The notes under the pieces were generated by a model, which ran no database searches, was not told the DNA's origin, and saw only the letters and a list, made by a program, of their open reading frames with translations. 52,181 bases of DNA from the NCBI RefSeq assembly GCF_003383615.1, contig NZ_QNUL01000036.1:1-52181 (forward strand), given 5' to 3'. The position numbers and the translations under genes were made by a program. Source of the stretch: Dyadobacter luteus. Lineage in GTDB: Bacteria > Bacteroidota > Bacteroidia > Cytophagales > Spirosomataceae. This document shows, one piece after another, positions 1 through 7,803 of this stretch (the stretch's first letter is position 1; each line of letters starts with the position of its first letter).

Positions 1-77
1 TACGAGGCCCGTACGCACGGTGGTGTGAGAGGACGGAAAATGAAAGGAGGAAAACTTTCATTTTCCTCCTACTCGAT
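1..77 (+). mobile_element. 3' end of a group II intron (partial domain V, domain VI, 3' splice boundary)
   Basis: The first 77 bases look like the tail of a group II intron cut by the window edge. Positions 11-32 resemble the 3' strand of domain V and the following linker (GTACGCACGG, then GTGTGAGAGG). A perfect 11-bp inverted repeat follows (GAAAATGAAAG at 36-46, CTTTCATTTTC at 55-65), matching a domain VI hairpin. The stretch ends in CTACTCGAT at 69-77, the kind of 3' end seen in many bacterial group II introns. The reverse transcriptase/maturase reading frame and the 5' part would lie left of the window. The call rests on remembered motif shape, not an alignment. Confidence 0.6.
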
Positions 78-127
78 TTTGTTGGCATGATTTTCTGTTC
101 AACCGAATAAAACAAAAAGGAATACAT

Positions 128-370
128 ATGGAAACGCAGGTATATCAGCAAAAGGCTCAAAAGCTTGTAGCTGACATGAAAGAAATAATAGATGTAAAAG
201 GTATTGATCTGTCATCTGCCTTAAAAAATTCCGGAGTATCTGAGGCTGATGCTAAGAAGATCCTGGAAGGTAAAAAGCTGCCGGCATTGGAAGAGTTTTT
301 AGCGCTTTGCGAGATATCGGGAATTACATTTAGCATTCCCTCAGTTGAAACTCCGCCAAATCCGATGTAA
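128..370 (+). CDS. Small HTH-like hypothetical protein
   Basis: 80-residue acidic protein without signal peptide or membrane segment. Residues about 25-70 have the pattern of a Cro/C1-type helix-turn-helix: a helix (LSSALKNSGVS), then ADAKKILEGKKLPALEEFLALCEISGI, which resembles the recognition helix and 'N/G-K-x-x-P-x-x-x-x-L' segment of XRE repressors. The start has a weak purine-rich AAGGAA about 8 bases upstream. It lies 50 bp downstream of the group II intron end and converges on topB with a 9-bp gap. A DNA-binding role is inferred from the pattern only; it could equally be an antitoxin-like or uncharacterised protein. Confidence 0.6.
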   Translation: METQVYQQKAQKLVADMKEIIDVKGIDLSSALKNSGVSEADAKKILEGKKLPALEEFLALCEISGITFSIPSVETPPNPM

Positions 371-379
371 TCGCGAAGA

Positions 380-2500
380 CTATTCCACTTCAAAGTTGAA
401 GTCTCCATTCATCACCAGCCGGGCACTCACAGGTTCAGGATTGCCCGGCATTTGTAATCCTTTTATTTTTGCCGTTTTACCTTTGCTTAGCAGTTCATAC
501 ACGTGTTTATCTGTTAGCTTTTTACCCAGAAATTCAAACGGAATTTTAAAGCCGCATTCCTGAAAATTAGCACAGCCATAGGCGGTACGGCCTTTTTTCA
601 GAAGATGCTGTTTACATTTCGGGCAGGTGAGTGTTTCTATGGAAATATCTCCCTTGGGCTCTTTGGGTTTAGCAATCCGTTTCGGTTTCTCTGCAGGCTC
701 CTCTGGTTTGTCTTCTGTTATGGCTATAGATTTGCCGGTGTTCATTTTCACTTCCCTTGTCAGGTCGACCACCATTTGAATCAATTCCTGTTTGAAGGTT
801 TCCATCTGGTATTCACCTTTCTCAATAAGTCTCAGCTTCCTTTCCCACACACCGGTAAGCTCCGCGCTTTTGAGTAATTCATTGCTGATGGTATCAATAA
901 GATCCATTCCCGTTTGGGTAGCGAAAATGTTCTTTTTCTTCTTCTCTATATATTTCCTCTTGAAGAGTGTTTCAATAATATTGGCACGTGTTGAAGGTCT
1001 GCCAATACCATTGTCTTTCAGTAACTCTCTAACTTCTTCATCCTCTACCTGCTTTCCGGCCGTTTCCATTGCCCTGAGCAAAGTAGCTTCTGTATAAGGT
1101 TTGGGAGGCGACGTTTTTCCCTGATGTACCCACGGCTCATGCGGACCACTTTCCCCGACTTCAAAGTTGGGCATTACCTTTTCCTCGTCAGCACCTTCTT
1201 TCTTTTCAGTCTTATCATTGGCATATACGATACGCCAACCAGGATCCAGGATTTGTTTCCCTGTTGCTTTAAATTCCACCTTTCCTACCATTCCCAACAC
1301 GGTTGTGTTTGAGACACGACATTCAGGATAAAATACAGCAAGAAATCTTCTGACAATCATATCATAGATCCGTTTTTCATCCTGACTTACATGAACCGGC
1401 AACACACCAGTAGGTATAATCGCATGGTGATCTGTTACTTTTTTGTCATCAAATACCGTCTTTAGTTTCGGTATCGGATTGGCAAGTAATACTTCTGTAT
1501 ACTCTTTATAATAGGTCAGGTCTCTCATGATACCTTCAATCTTGGGATGAAGATCCTCCGAAAGATAGGTGGTATCTACTCTGGGGTAGGTCACAAACTT
1601 CTTCTCATACAGGTTCTGAATATGCTTCAGCGTTTCTTCCGCAGAATATCCGTACTTTTTGTTGGATTCCACCTGCAACGATGTAAGGTCGAATAGCTTG
1701 GGATTTCCTTCTTTACCTTCCTTTTTCTCAAATGAGGTTACTTCAAACGGAAATTCCAGAAGATAAGCCAGGCCTTTATTTGCCTTCTCCTGAAGTTTGA
1801 TTCTATCAATGGTTGCGGTAAATTCTGTTTCCCGGTAAAGGGTTTTAAGCTCAAAATATTCCTCGACAACGAAAGCATTAATCTCTTTCTGTCGCTGGAC
1901 GATCAGTGCAAGGGTAGGGGTTTGCACGCGACCGATAGACAGTACAACTTTTCCCTGCCCGAATTTTTTGGTGAACAGCCGGGTTGCATTCATGCCCAGC
2001 AGCCAATCACCTATTGCTCGCGCGCTACCGGCAGCATATAAATTATCGTATTGCTCACTTTCGCGCAACTTGTTAAATCCTTCTTTGATTGCCTGTTCAG
2101 TAAGAGAAGAAATCCATAGTCTTTTGACGGGAGCCTTGTTTTTGGCTTTTAGCAAAACCCAACGCTGAATCAGTTCACCTTCCTGGCCGGCATCACCACA
2201 ATTAATCACCTGCTCAGAGTCGCGCACCAGATTTTCAATTACACCGAATTGTTTGAGGGCGCCTGCATTGTCAATCAGCTTAATACCGAAGCTGGACGGA
2301 ATCATGGGCAGATCTTCCAGTCGCCAGGACTTCCACCTGTCGGTATAGTCATGAGGCTCCTTCAGCGTACAAAAGTGCCCGAAGGTCCAGGTAACCTGGT
2401 ACCCATTACCCTCGAAGTATCCGTCCTTCCTCTGGCTGGCTCCCAGCACGGCAGCTATATCTTTGGCTACACTGGGTTTTTCAGCTATACAAACTTTCAT
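380..2500 (-). CDS. topB: DNA topoisomerase III (type IA)
   Basis: 706-residue type IA topoisomerase, which relaxes and decatenates DNA by a transient 5'-phosphotyrosine break. The Toprim domain starts at the N-terminus (CIAEKPSVA) and continues with GDAGQEGELI, which carries metal-binding acidic residues. GRVQTPTLALIVQRQKEI and the catalytic block FVTYPRVDT follow, with Tyr305 as the predicted nucleophile. The C-terminus has a topoisomerase zinc-finger (CPKC ... CANFQECGF). I start at 2500 because MKVCIAEKPS matches the family start; the reading frame is open 20 codons further upstream, but those residues look unrelated. Length is normal for TopB. Cytosolic; single gene convergent with the small upstream gene. 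Confidence 0.96.
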   Translation of the reverse strand: MKVCIAEKPSVAKDIAAVLGASQRKDGYFEGNGYQVTWTFGHFCTLKEPHDYTDRWKSWRLEDLPMIPSSFGIKLIDNAGALKQFGVIENLVRDSEQVINCGDAGQEGELIQRWVLLKAKNKAPVKRLWISSLTEQAIKEGFNKLRESEQYDNLYAAGSARAIGDWLLGMNATRLFTKKFGQGKVVLSIGRVQTPTLALIVQRQKEINAFVVEEYFELKTLYRETEFTATIDRIKLQEKANKGLAYLLEFPFEVTSFEKKEGKEGNPKLFDLTSLQVESNKKYGYSAEETLKHIQNLYEKKFVTYPRVDTTYLSEDLHPKIEGIMRDLTYYKEYTEVLLANPIPKLKTVFDDKKVTDHHAIIPTGVLPVHVSQDEKRIYDMIVRRFLAVFYPECRVSNTTVLGMVGKVEFKATGKQILDPGWRIVYANDKTEKKEGADEEKVMPNFEVGESGPHEPWVHQGKTSPPKPYTEATLLRAMETAGKQVEDEEVRELLKDNGIGRPSTRANIIETLFKRKYIEKKKKNIFATQTGMDLIDTISNELLKSAELTGVWERKLRLIEKGEYQMETFKQELIQMVVDLTREVKMNTGKSIAITEDKPEEPAEKPKRIAKPKEPKGDISIETLTCPKCKQHLLKKGRTAYGCANFQECGFKIPFEFLGKKLTDKHVYELLSKGKTAKIKGLQMPGNPEPVSARLVMNGDFNFEVE

Positions 2501-3069
2501 GTGCGTGAACTCAGGACTATCTGATGTCCTATTGGTAAAATGGGAAGCAAAGTTTAACAATTAAATTGATTTTCTCGCCTCGCACGATAGAGAGTATAGC
2601 CTTTTTAATCATAGAAATAAGATTCACAATCCTTGAAATACAGAGCTATGGTGAGGTTTTAGAAAAAAAATAAAAAATAATTTAAATTTTTTTTCGGCTG
2701 TAATAATGTCAGGCAACCAAATTCTGGAGAAATCTGCCATTGGTAAAATCCACTCCGAATAATATTTGGTTTTAGGCTGACTGTAGCACATTTTCAATAT
2801 GCAGTTACATACGCTGAAATACAAGTAAAATCGTATTAGGCAAGGTTCAAAATAAGCTTAGGCTTAAAAGTACCGGAATTTTCAGATTTTAACTTTCTGA
2901 TATTTGAATAGTTATATTTTTTAAAACACTCACATCTGGTATAATGATGTAAAGTTCAGAATATAATTCTGTTTCTTCCATTGTATTATGCTTTCATTCA
3001 AAATATTGTATTATCTTTGTATCACAATTAGAAAGAAAGACAACGAGATACACAACAATTATAGGAACG
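2501..3069. other. AT-rich intergenic region without a recognisable gene
   Basis: 569 bases between the divergent starts of topB and the small secreted protein gene. It contains A/T runs around 2659-2695 and no reading frame with convincing protein character; a 66-codon minus-strand frame at 2624-2824 has low-complexity composition. The only functional element I can support is the -7 box near 3012-3019. Confidence 0.6.
3012..3019 (+). promoter_or_regulatory. Bacteroidota -7 box for the small secreted protein gene
   Basis: TATCTTTG matches the Bacteroidota -7 consensus TAnnTTTG exactly and lies 50 bp before the start codon at 3070. A TTTC at about 2992-2995 sits at roughly the right distance for a degenerate -33 element. 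Confidence 0.5.
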
Positions 3070-3303
3070 ATGAAAAATACAAAAAATATATTCGCGGCTG
3101 CCCTAATGGCAATGACAGTAGTTACTTTTGCTAATGCTGCTGATGAAAAAGCAAAAACAGCTGTAGTAGTTAACACACTACCTGCAAACGTACCAGCTCT
3201 TGAAACACCTGCACCACAGGTTGCAAAAAATACAACTGAGATCAACAACAAATACAATGCAAATCAGAAAGCAGCTATCGTAGAGCTTACTTTCAAAAAG
3301 TAA
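3070..3303 (+). CDS. Small secreted hypothetical protein
   Basis: 77 residues with a clear Sec signal peptide: two lysines, a hydrophobic core (IFAAALMAMTVVTF) and a cleavage site after ANA near residue 23. The mature part of about 54 residues is rich in Ala, Thr, Asn and Lys, has no cysteine and shows no domain I recognise. A good -7 box upstream and an intrinsic terminator directly downstream argue that it is a real single-gene transcription unit. Periplasmic or secreted; function unknown. Its signal-peptide style resembles the small secreted proteins at 30877 and 31376, but the mature part does not share their motif. Confidence 0.75.
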   Translation: MKNTKNIFAAALMAMTVVTFANAADEKAKTAVVVNTLPANVPALETPAPQVAKNTTEINNKYNANQKAAIVELTFKK

Positions 3304-3322
3304 GTTTGAGAAGCAAGAAATT

Positions 3323-3346
3323 AAACCCCAGGTTAGGCGGGGTTTT
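3323..3346 (+). terminator. Intrinsic terminator after the small secreted protein
   Basis: AAACCCC (3323-3329) pairs with GGGGTTT (3339-3345), followed by a short T stretch, 20 bases after the stop codon at 3303. Confidence 0.7.
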
Positions 3347-3370
3347 GGATTGAGAATGAGATTGGTTAAA

Positions 3371-3401
3371 GAGAGCGGATATTTATCTGCTCTCTTTTTT
3401 T
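3371..3401 (+). terminator. Hairpin plus T-run overlapping the stop of the opposing gene
   Basis: GAGAGC (3371-3376) pairs with GCTCTC (3389-3394), followed by seven T (3395-3401). Oriented as a second plus-strand terminator, it overlaps the last codons and the stop (3383-3385) of the minus-strand gene. Confidence 0.6.
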
Positions 3402-4252
3402 GTACCCGTTTTTATAGAAGCCAGATTTCTGGTTTTTAATCTTTCATAAGTACTTATCAGGATATCGTAATCGTCTTTAACCCAATTGCCCGTAGCCTCA
3501 CCTTTGTAAGTGGTTGTCATGAAGAAGTCTTCCAGAATTGTATGTGCAAGTAATGCATCTTCTTCGGAATGGAAGTAGCTTATCCATTCTCCGGGAACGG
3601 ACTTCTGTTTTACCACACCTATTCCGCTCCGGTATATTTTCAGTATGCCTTTGGAGAATTCCCAGGAAATAATGGATTGCTTACGTGTATCGGCAGCTTT
3701 GAATAAATAAGCGCTGTGCAATAGATATCCCCGTAGCCGGCTCAGAACTTCCTGTTTGCATTCCGCTTTGGCAGGCCTGTTTCTCCAGGTGTTGTTTGCA
3801 GGGTAAAATGGATCTTCTTTGTATACATCCAGTTTCTTTCCAAAAGCTCCAAGCTCCAGCGAACTGTTATCTGGTTGGGTTAACATCAGTACTTTAACAC
3901 CATCACCATCACGACCTGCCCACACATGATAAGTAAGGGTTATTTTTTCTTTTTTAATGGTCAGACTGCTATCGACCTTGTTATAGCTCCATGCGCCGGC
4001 TGCAAACTCCCCACTACTCTTTACTTCCGAAAAAGTACTGTCGGGGAAGAAAGAGTATAGCGTTGCAGCGCTTAATGGATTTTCTTCGGGTAATTCACCA
4101 TTCATATCGCTGAGCCGCCAGGTACCTTCCGGATTTATCTCAGGAGCCTTATACACAACTTCCTTCTCTGGTAAAGGGGCAGGTCGCCTGATAATGCCGC
4201 AACGGTCGAGTAATGCAATGATCAGTACAAAAATGATCTTAATATAGGTCAT
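3383..4252 (-). CDS. Membrane-anchored or exported lipocalin-like hypothetical protein
   Basis: 289 residues from the chosen start at 4252, which puts a hydrophobic segment (IKIIFVLIIALL) at the N-terminus; an in-frame ATG at 4282 would add ten residues. A cysteine follows the hydrophobic stretch (LLDRCG), but the residues before it do not make a normal lipobox, so lipidation is doubtful. Residues about 35-130 (GTWRLSDMNGELPEENP, then a strand-rich stretch with WSYNKVDSSLTIKKEKITLTYHV) have the look of a Bacteroidota lipocalin-like ligand or stress domain. The C-terminal half is unrecognised. Role unknown. Confidence 0.7.
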   Translation of the reverse strand: MTYIKIIFVLIIALLDRCGIIRRPAPLPEKEVVYKAPEINPEGTWRLSDMNGELPEENPLSAATLYSFFPDSTFSEVKSSGEFAAGAWSYNKVDSSLTIKKEKITLTYHVWAGRDGDGVKVLMLTQPDNSSLELGAFGKKLDVYKEDPFYPANNTWRNRPAKAECKQEVLSRLRGYLLHSAYLFKAADTRKQSIISWEFSKGILKIYRSGIGVVKQKSVPGEWISYFHSEEDALLAHTILEDFFMTTTYKGEATGNWVKDDYDILISTYERLKTRNLASIKTGTKKESR

Positions 4253-4462
4253 GGGACTAGAGAATATTGATGAACGTAACAATAAAAAAAGAAAGAAAAT
4301 TTGTAAGATTCAATTGATAGCAGATAACATAACAGTGATTTGATCCTACAGGCATTAAATAATGGCAAAATGGATGTGATATAACTGCACCATTTGTTAA
4401 CTTGAAATCGGGTCATGCTCTGCGTTGCAAATGACTTAGGCACATTTGAAACTTTCAACTCT

Positions 4463-6175
4463 ATGAAATACCTCTTACTAACTGCTTCTCTTAGCTTAAC
4501 TGCTTCGGGATTTTATATTTTTTCAAACAAGATTGCCAAATCAAATGCTAATGATGTAGCAACGGCTATCACGATGTGCGGTCCTGCGGCAGCGGGAGAA
4601 GTGGTTCCTGCTTTTAATGGTAAATATATCGGCGTGCTGCCGGGATGGGGAAATTATGAGTATGCAGTTTCAACTCAGGTGGATAGCGCACAATACTATT
4701 TCAATCAGGGGCTGAGTATGTATTACAGCTACCATATGAAAGAGGCGACTGCTTCATTCAAAGAAGCTGCGCGGCTGGATCCGTCACTTGCAATGGCATA
4801 CTGGGGAGAAGCGCTGACGCTCGGCCCTTACTACAATGCGGCGCATACCTACACCAAACCTGCTTCTATAGGTGAAGTTTTGGCACGCATGAATCAATAC
4901 AGCACCGGCGCATCTGAAAAGGAAAAACATCTGATTGCGGCCATGAATATCAGATACAATCCTGAACTGGGCGGCGGAGAGTTGAAAACGTCAGAAGACG
5001 CTTACGCAAAAAAACTAAAAGAGCTGATTGAATTGTATCCGGGCGATCAGGACATACGAATTTTATATGTTGATGCAATTATGCTCATGCATGCCTGGGA
5101 TTTTTGGGATCAATCCGGAAATGCCAAAGCCTGGACGCCGGAAGTCGTCGCCATTTGCGAACAGGTTTTGAAAGAGAACCCCGAACATCCTGCCGCCCTG
5201 CACTATCACATTCACCTCACTGAGGCATCGGATCATCCTCAGGTAGCACTACCCAATGCCGATGCGCTCGCGAAATTACTTCCAGGCGTGCCGCATATGG
5301 TTCATATGGCTAGTCATGAATACCAACGCAACGGTCTGTATACAAAGGGAGTAAGGGTCAATAACCTGGCGGATGATAATCTGTTGGTCTATAAGAACCT
5401 GGCCGAAAATCTGAATCTCAACAGGCATTCGTCACATTACTTTGCCGTACAAACCTACTGCGCGCTAAGTGGAGGCATGTATACGACTGCGATGAACAGC
5501 GCATTGAAGGCACGTCAGAGTGTTGCCCCATCTGCACAGGCTACGTATGACCAATATCTTTTTATGTTGCCCGTTCTTACAAATGTCCGCCTTGGAAAGT
5601 GGGATGAGATTTTGAATGATACTACTGTGATTGAGAAAGATTGGATCTATGCAGGACTGATTCAGAATTTTGCTAAAGGTATGGCTCATGTCAACAAAGG
5701 CAATTCTAGAGCAGCAAAGGAGCAATTAAGCCAATTGAGATCAAAAATGAACGATAAAAGTTTAATTAAAAGTCGCGTTCCATTTAACGCACCAGTTGAT
5801 ATAGTAGAAATACCGGAACAAATACTCAATTCAGCAATTTTGTTTAATGGTAAAAAATACTTTGAAAGTAACCTGGCTCTGGGAAAAGCCATTGTTACTG
5901 AAGATAAGCTGATCTACACCGAGCCAAACGACTGGCCTCTTCCAGTACGACAATATTTGGGTGCTCAGTTACTTAAATTAAAGGAGTATGAAACGGCTGA
6001 AGCAGTGTTTCGGCAGGATCTTGCCAAAAATCCGGGTAACGGATGGTCTAACCTGGGATTGTATAAGAGCCTGCAGGCACAAAAAAAGGAGGCCGACTCC
6101 TATAAACAGGAATATTTAAGAGCATTTTCTGATGCGGAATCAATTCCCTCTGGTTCTGTTGTTATGAATTGGTAA
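4463..6175 (+). CDS. Exported tetratricopeptide-repeat protein
   Basis: 570 residues. The start at 4463 gives a standard signal sequence (MKYLLLTASLSLTASGF); an in-frame ATG at 4415 would place 16 odd residues before it. TPR-type helices are visible around residues 70-115 (FNQGLSMYYSYHMKEATASF, then AARLDPSLAMAYWGEAL) and again at the C-terminus (ETAEAVFRQDLAKNPGNGW). The middle is rich in His (HYHIHLTEASDH), which may bind metal. It matches a large TPR protein type common in Bacteroidota and other bacteria without a proven role. It is followed after 37 bp by the reductase gene on the same strand and may be co-transcribed. Confidence 0.85.
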   Translation: MKYLLLTASLSLTASGFYIFSNKIAKSNANDVATAITMCGPAAAGEVVPAFNGKYIGVLPGWGNYEYAVSTQVDSAQYYFNQGLSMYYSYHMKEATASFKEAARLDPSLAMAYWGEALTLGPYYNAAHTYTKPASIGEVLARMNQYSTGASEKEKHLIAAMNIRYNPELGGGELKTSEDAYAKKLKELIELYPGDQDIRILYVDAIMLMHAWDFWDQSGNAKAWTPEVVAICEQVLKENPEHPAALHYHIHLTEASDHPQVALPNADALAKLLPGVPHMVHMASHEYQRNGLYTKGVRVNNLADDNLLVYKNLAENLNLNRHSSHYFAVQTYCALSGGMYTTAMNSALKARQSVAPSAQATYDQYLFMLPVLTNVRLGKWDEILNDTTVIEKDWIYAGLIQNFAKGMAHVNKGNSRAAKEQLSQLRSKMNDKSLIKSRVPFNAPVDIVEIPEQILNSAILFNGKKYFESNLALGKAIVTEDKLIYTEPNDWPLPVRQYLGAQLLKLKEYETAEAVFRQDLAKNPGNGWSNLGLYKSLQAQKKEADSYKQEYLRAFSDAESIPSGSVVMNW

Positions 6176-6212
6176 GTAAGATTTTGTGATTTTCAACAAA
6201 CCGTGTCTGGCT

Positions 6213-7211
6213 ATGAATAAAAGTTTCAATGCATTGTATGTGACAAACACAGATCAGGGTTTTAAATCAGAAATTAAAACTCTGTTTTTAAATAATCTAC
6301 CTGAAAATGAGGTTCTGATCAGGGTTCAATATTCGTCGTTGAATTACAAGGATGCCTTGTCCGCATCCGGGAATAAAGGTGTGACACGGAAATTTCCCCA
6401 TGTTCCTGGCATTGATGCTGCAGGAATCGTCGAGAGCTCAACAAATATATCCTTCAAAAACGGAGACAAGGTGCTGGTCACAGGCTACGACCTTGGCATG
6501 AATACCTGGGGTGGTTTTGGTGAATACATCAGCGTGCCTGCGTCATGGATAGTACCTTTGCCCGAAAACCTAACGCTGTTAGAAGCTATGAGTTTTGGCA
6601 CTGCCGGATTTACCGCCGGTCTTTCTATAGAGAAGATTGTGAATGCAGGTATTCTGCCCGGGTCCGGAACGGTTGTGGTGAGTGGAGCTACCGGAGGTGT
6701 GGGGAGCACGGCCATTGCAATATTAAGTACAATCGGTTATCAGGTTGCGGCGGTTTCAGGCAAAACGTCAAATTCCTTTCTTACAGATGTGGCTGGCGCT
6801 ACCCGAATCATTGACAGGAACCATTTTGTAGATCAATACGATACTAAACCGCTGTCAGGAGCGGATTTTTCCGCAGGTATAGACAATGTCGGAGGGGCGA
6901 TCCTTTCCGGTATATTAAAGTCAGTAATGCCTGGTGGCGTAGTGACGAGCTGTGGCAATGTGGCATCGGCTTCATTAAATACTTCTGTTTTTCCATTCAT
7001 TCTGAGAGGGATAACTCTTCATGGTATAGACTCGGCGGAGGTTGCCATGTCTTTACGGTTAAAGGTTTGGGAGCAATTGGCCAACAACTGGAAACCTCAA
7101 CAACTCAGCGATCTTGTTAAAGTTATTCATCCTGAAGATTTGCAGGATAAATTGCAGGAGTTGCTGGACGGCAAAGCACAGGGGAGATATGTATTGAAAC
7201 ACAGGGATTAA
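6213..7211 (+). CDS. yhdH: YhdH/YhfP-family quinone oxidoreductase (acrylyl-CoA reductase AcuI-like)
   Basis: 332-residue zinc-free medium-chain dehydrogenase/reductase. Family hallmarks are VQYSSLNYKDALSASG near the N-terminus, PGIDAAGIV, and the NADPH-binding glycine motif GATGGVGSTA at about residues 156-165. The best-studied relatives (E. coli YhdH/AcuI) reduce acryloyl-CoA to propionyl-CoA with NADPH; whether this protein has the same substrate cannot be told from sequence. The start at 6213 (MNKSFNALYV) is preferred over 6186 because family members begin with this strand. Cytosolic. A terminator follows. Confidence 0.9.
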   Translation: MNKSFNALYVTNTDQGFKSEIKTLFLNNLPENEVLIRVQYSSLNYKDALSASGNKGVTRKFPHVPGIDAAGIVESSTNISFKNGDKVLVTGYDLGMNTWGGFGEYISVPASWIVPLPENLTLLEAMSFGTAGFTAGLSIEKIVNAGILPGSGTVVVSGATGGVGSTAIAILSTIGYQVAAVSGKTSNSFLTDVAGATRIIDRNHFVDQYDTKPLSGADFSAGIDNVGGAILSGILKSVMPGGVVTSCGNVASASLNTSVFPFILRGITLHGIDSAEVAMSLRLKVWEQLANNWKPQQLSDLVKVIHPEDLQDKLQELLDGKAQGRYVLKHRD

Positions 7212-7232
7212 TTTAATTAAACAACTTTAACG

Positions 7233-7277
7233 AAACTGTTGCGTGGTGGATAAACCAGACATGCAGCAGTTTTTTTT
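7233..7277 (+). terminator. Intrinsic terminator after the reductase
   Basis: AAACTGTTGC (7233-7242) pairs with GCAGCAGTTT (7263-7272) with one G-U pair, followed by a run of T to 7277. Confidence 0.75.
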
Positions 7278-7361
7278 GTTTATAATCAGTCGTTTACCAA
7301 AATGAGGTGTGGTTACTCAAAGATTATTTTAAATAATTTATACTAAAATAAATCCTAAATA

Positions 7362-7391
7362 TTTGTTCGTACGAAATATTTCCTACCTTTG
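7362..7391 (+). promoter_or_regulatory. Promoter with internal palindromic operator for blaI-like gene
   Basis: TTTG (7362-7365) and TACCTTTG (7384-7391) match the Bacteroidota -33 and -7 elements with an 18-bp spacer. The spacer begins with a perfect 10-bp palindrome TTCGTACGAA (7366-7375). A repressor bound there would block the promoter, which fits autoregulation by the BlaI-type protein encoded 24 bp downstream. Confidence 0.65.
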
Positions 7392-7414
7392 GATCGATAT
7401 CAGAATACATACGT

Positions 7415-7777
7415 ATGGAACCTACAAAATCAGAACTGGAAATATTACAGGTGCTTTGGCAAAACGGGCCGTCGACAGTCCGGTTTGTAAATGACAAATT
7501 GAACGAAGAAAAAAGGGCGGTGCAGTATTCGTCAACTTTGAAGCTGATGCAGATTATGGCCGAGAAGGGAATTGTTACAAGGGATGAAAGCAGCATGAAG
7601 CATGTGTATAGTCCTGCGGAAGCTGAGCAAAAGACCAAAACGAAATTACTGGAACGTTTCGTAGATTCGATGTACAACGGATCGGCGAGCAGTCTTGTGA
7701 TGCAACTTTTTGGTAATAAGAAAACCAGCAGAGAAGAGCTGGATGAAATAAAGGAATTTCTGAATAAGCTGGATTGA
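7415..7777 (+). CDS. BlaI/MecI/CopY-family transcriptional repressor
   Basis: 120-residue winged-helix repressor. It starts with MEPTKSELEILQVLWQNGPSTV, typical of BlaI/MecI, followed by the recognition helix region (YSSTLKLMQIMAEKGIVTRD) and the wing (KHVYSPA). The C-terminal helices (LLERFVDSMYNGSASSLVMQLF) form the dimerisation region. In characterised systems the partner membrane protease triggers cleavage of the repressor to release the promoter. The M56 protease gene follows 26 bp later. A palindrome in its own promoter points to autoregulation. In Bacteroidota such pairs are common and mostly not linked to a beta-lactamase; none is present here. Confidence 0.93.
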   Translation: MEPTKSELEILQVLWQNGPSTVRFVNDKLNEEKRAVQYSSTLKLMQIMAEKGIVTRDESSMKHVYSPAEAEQKTKTKLLERFVDSMYNGSASSLVMQLFGNKKTSREELDEIKEFLNKLD

Positions 7778-7803
7778 TTAAAGTACTTTAAGATCTATTA
7801 GCC

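Noticed and set aside
2624..2824. 66-codon minus-strand frame between topB and the small secreted gene
   Set aside because: Low-complexity residues from A/T runs and no start context or family resemblance.
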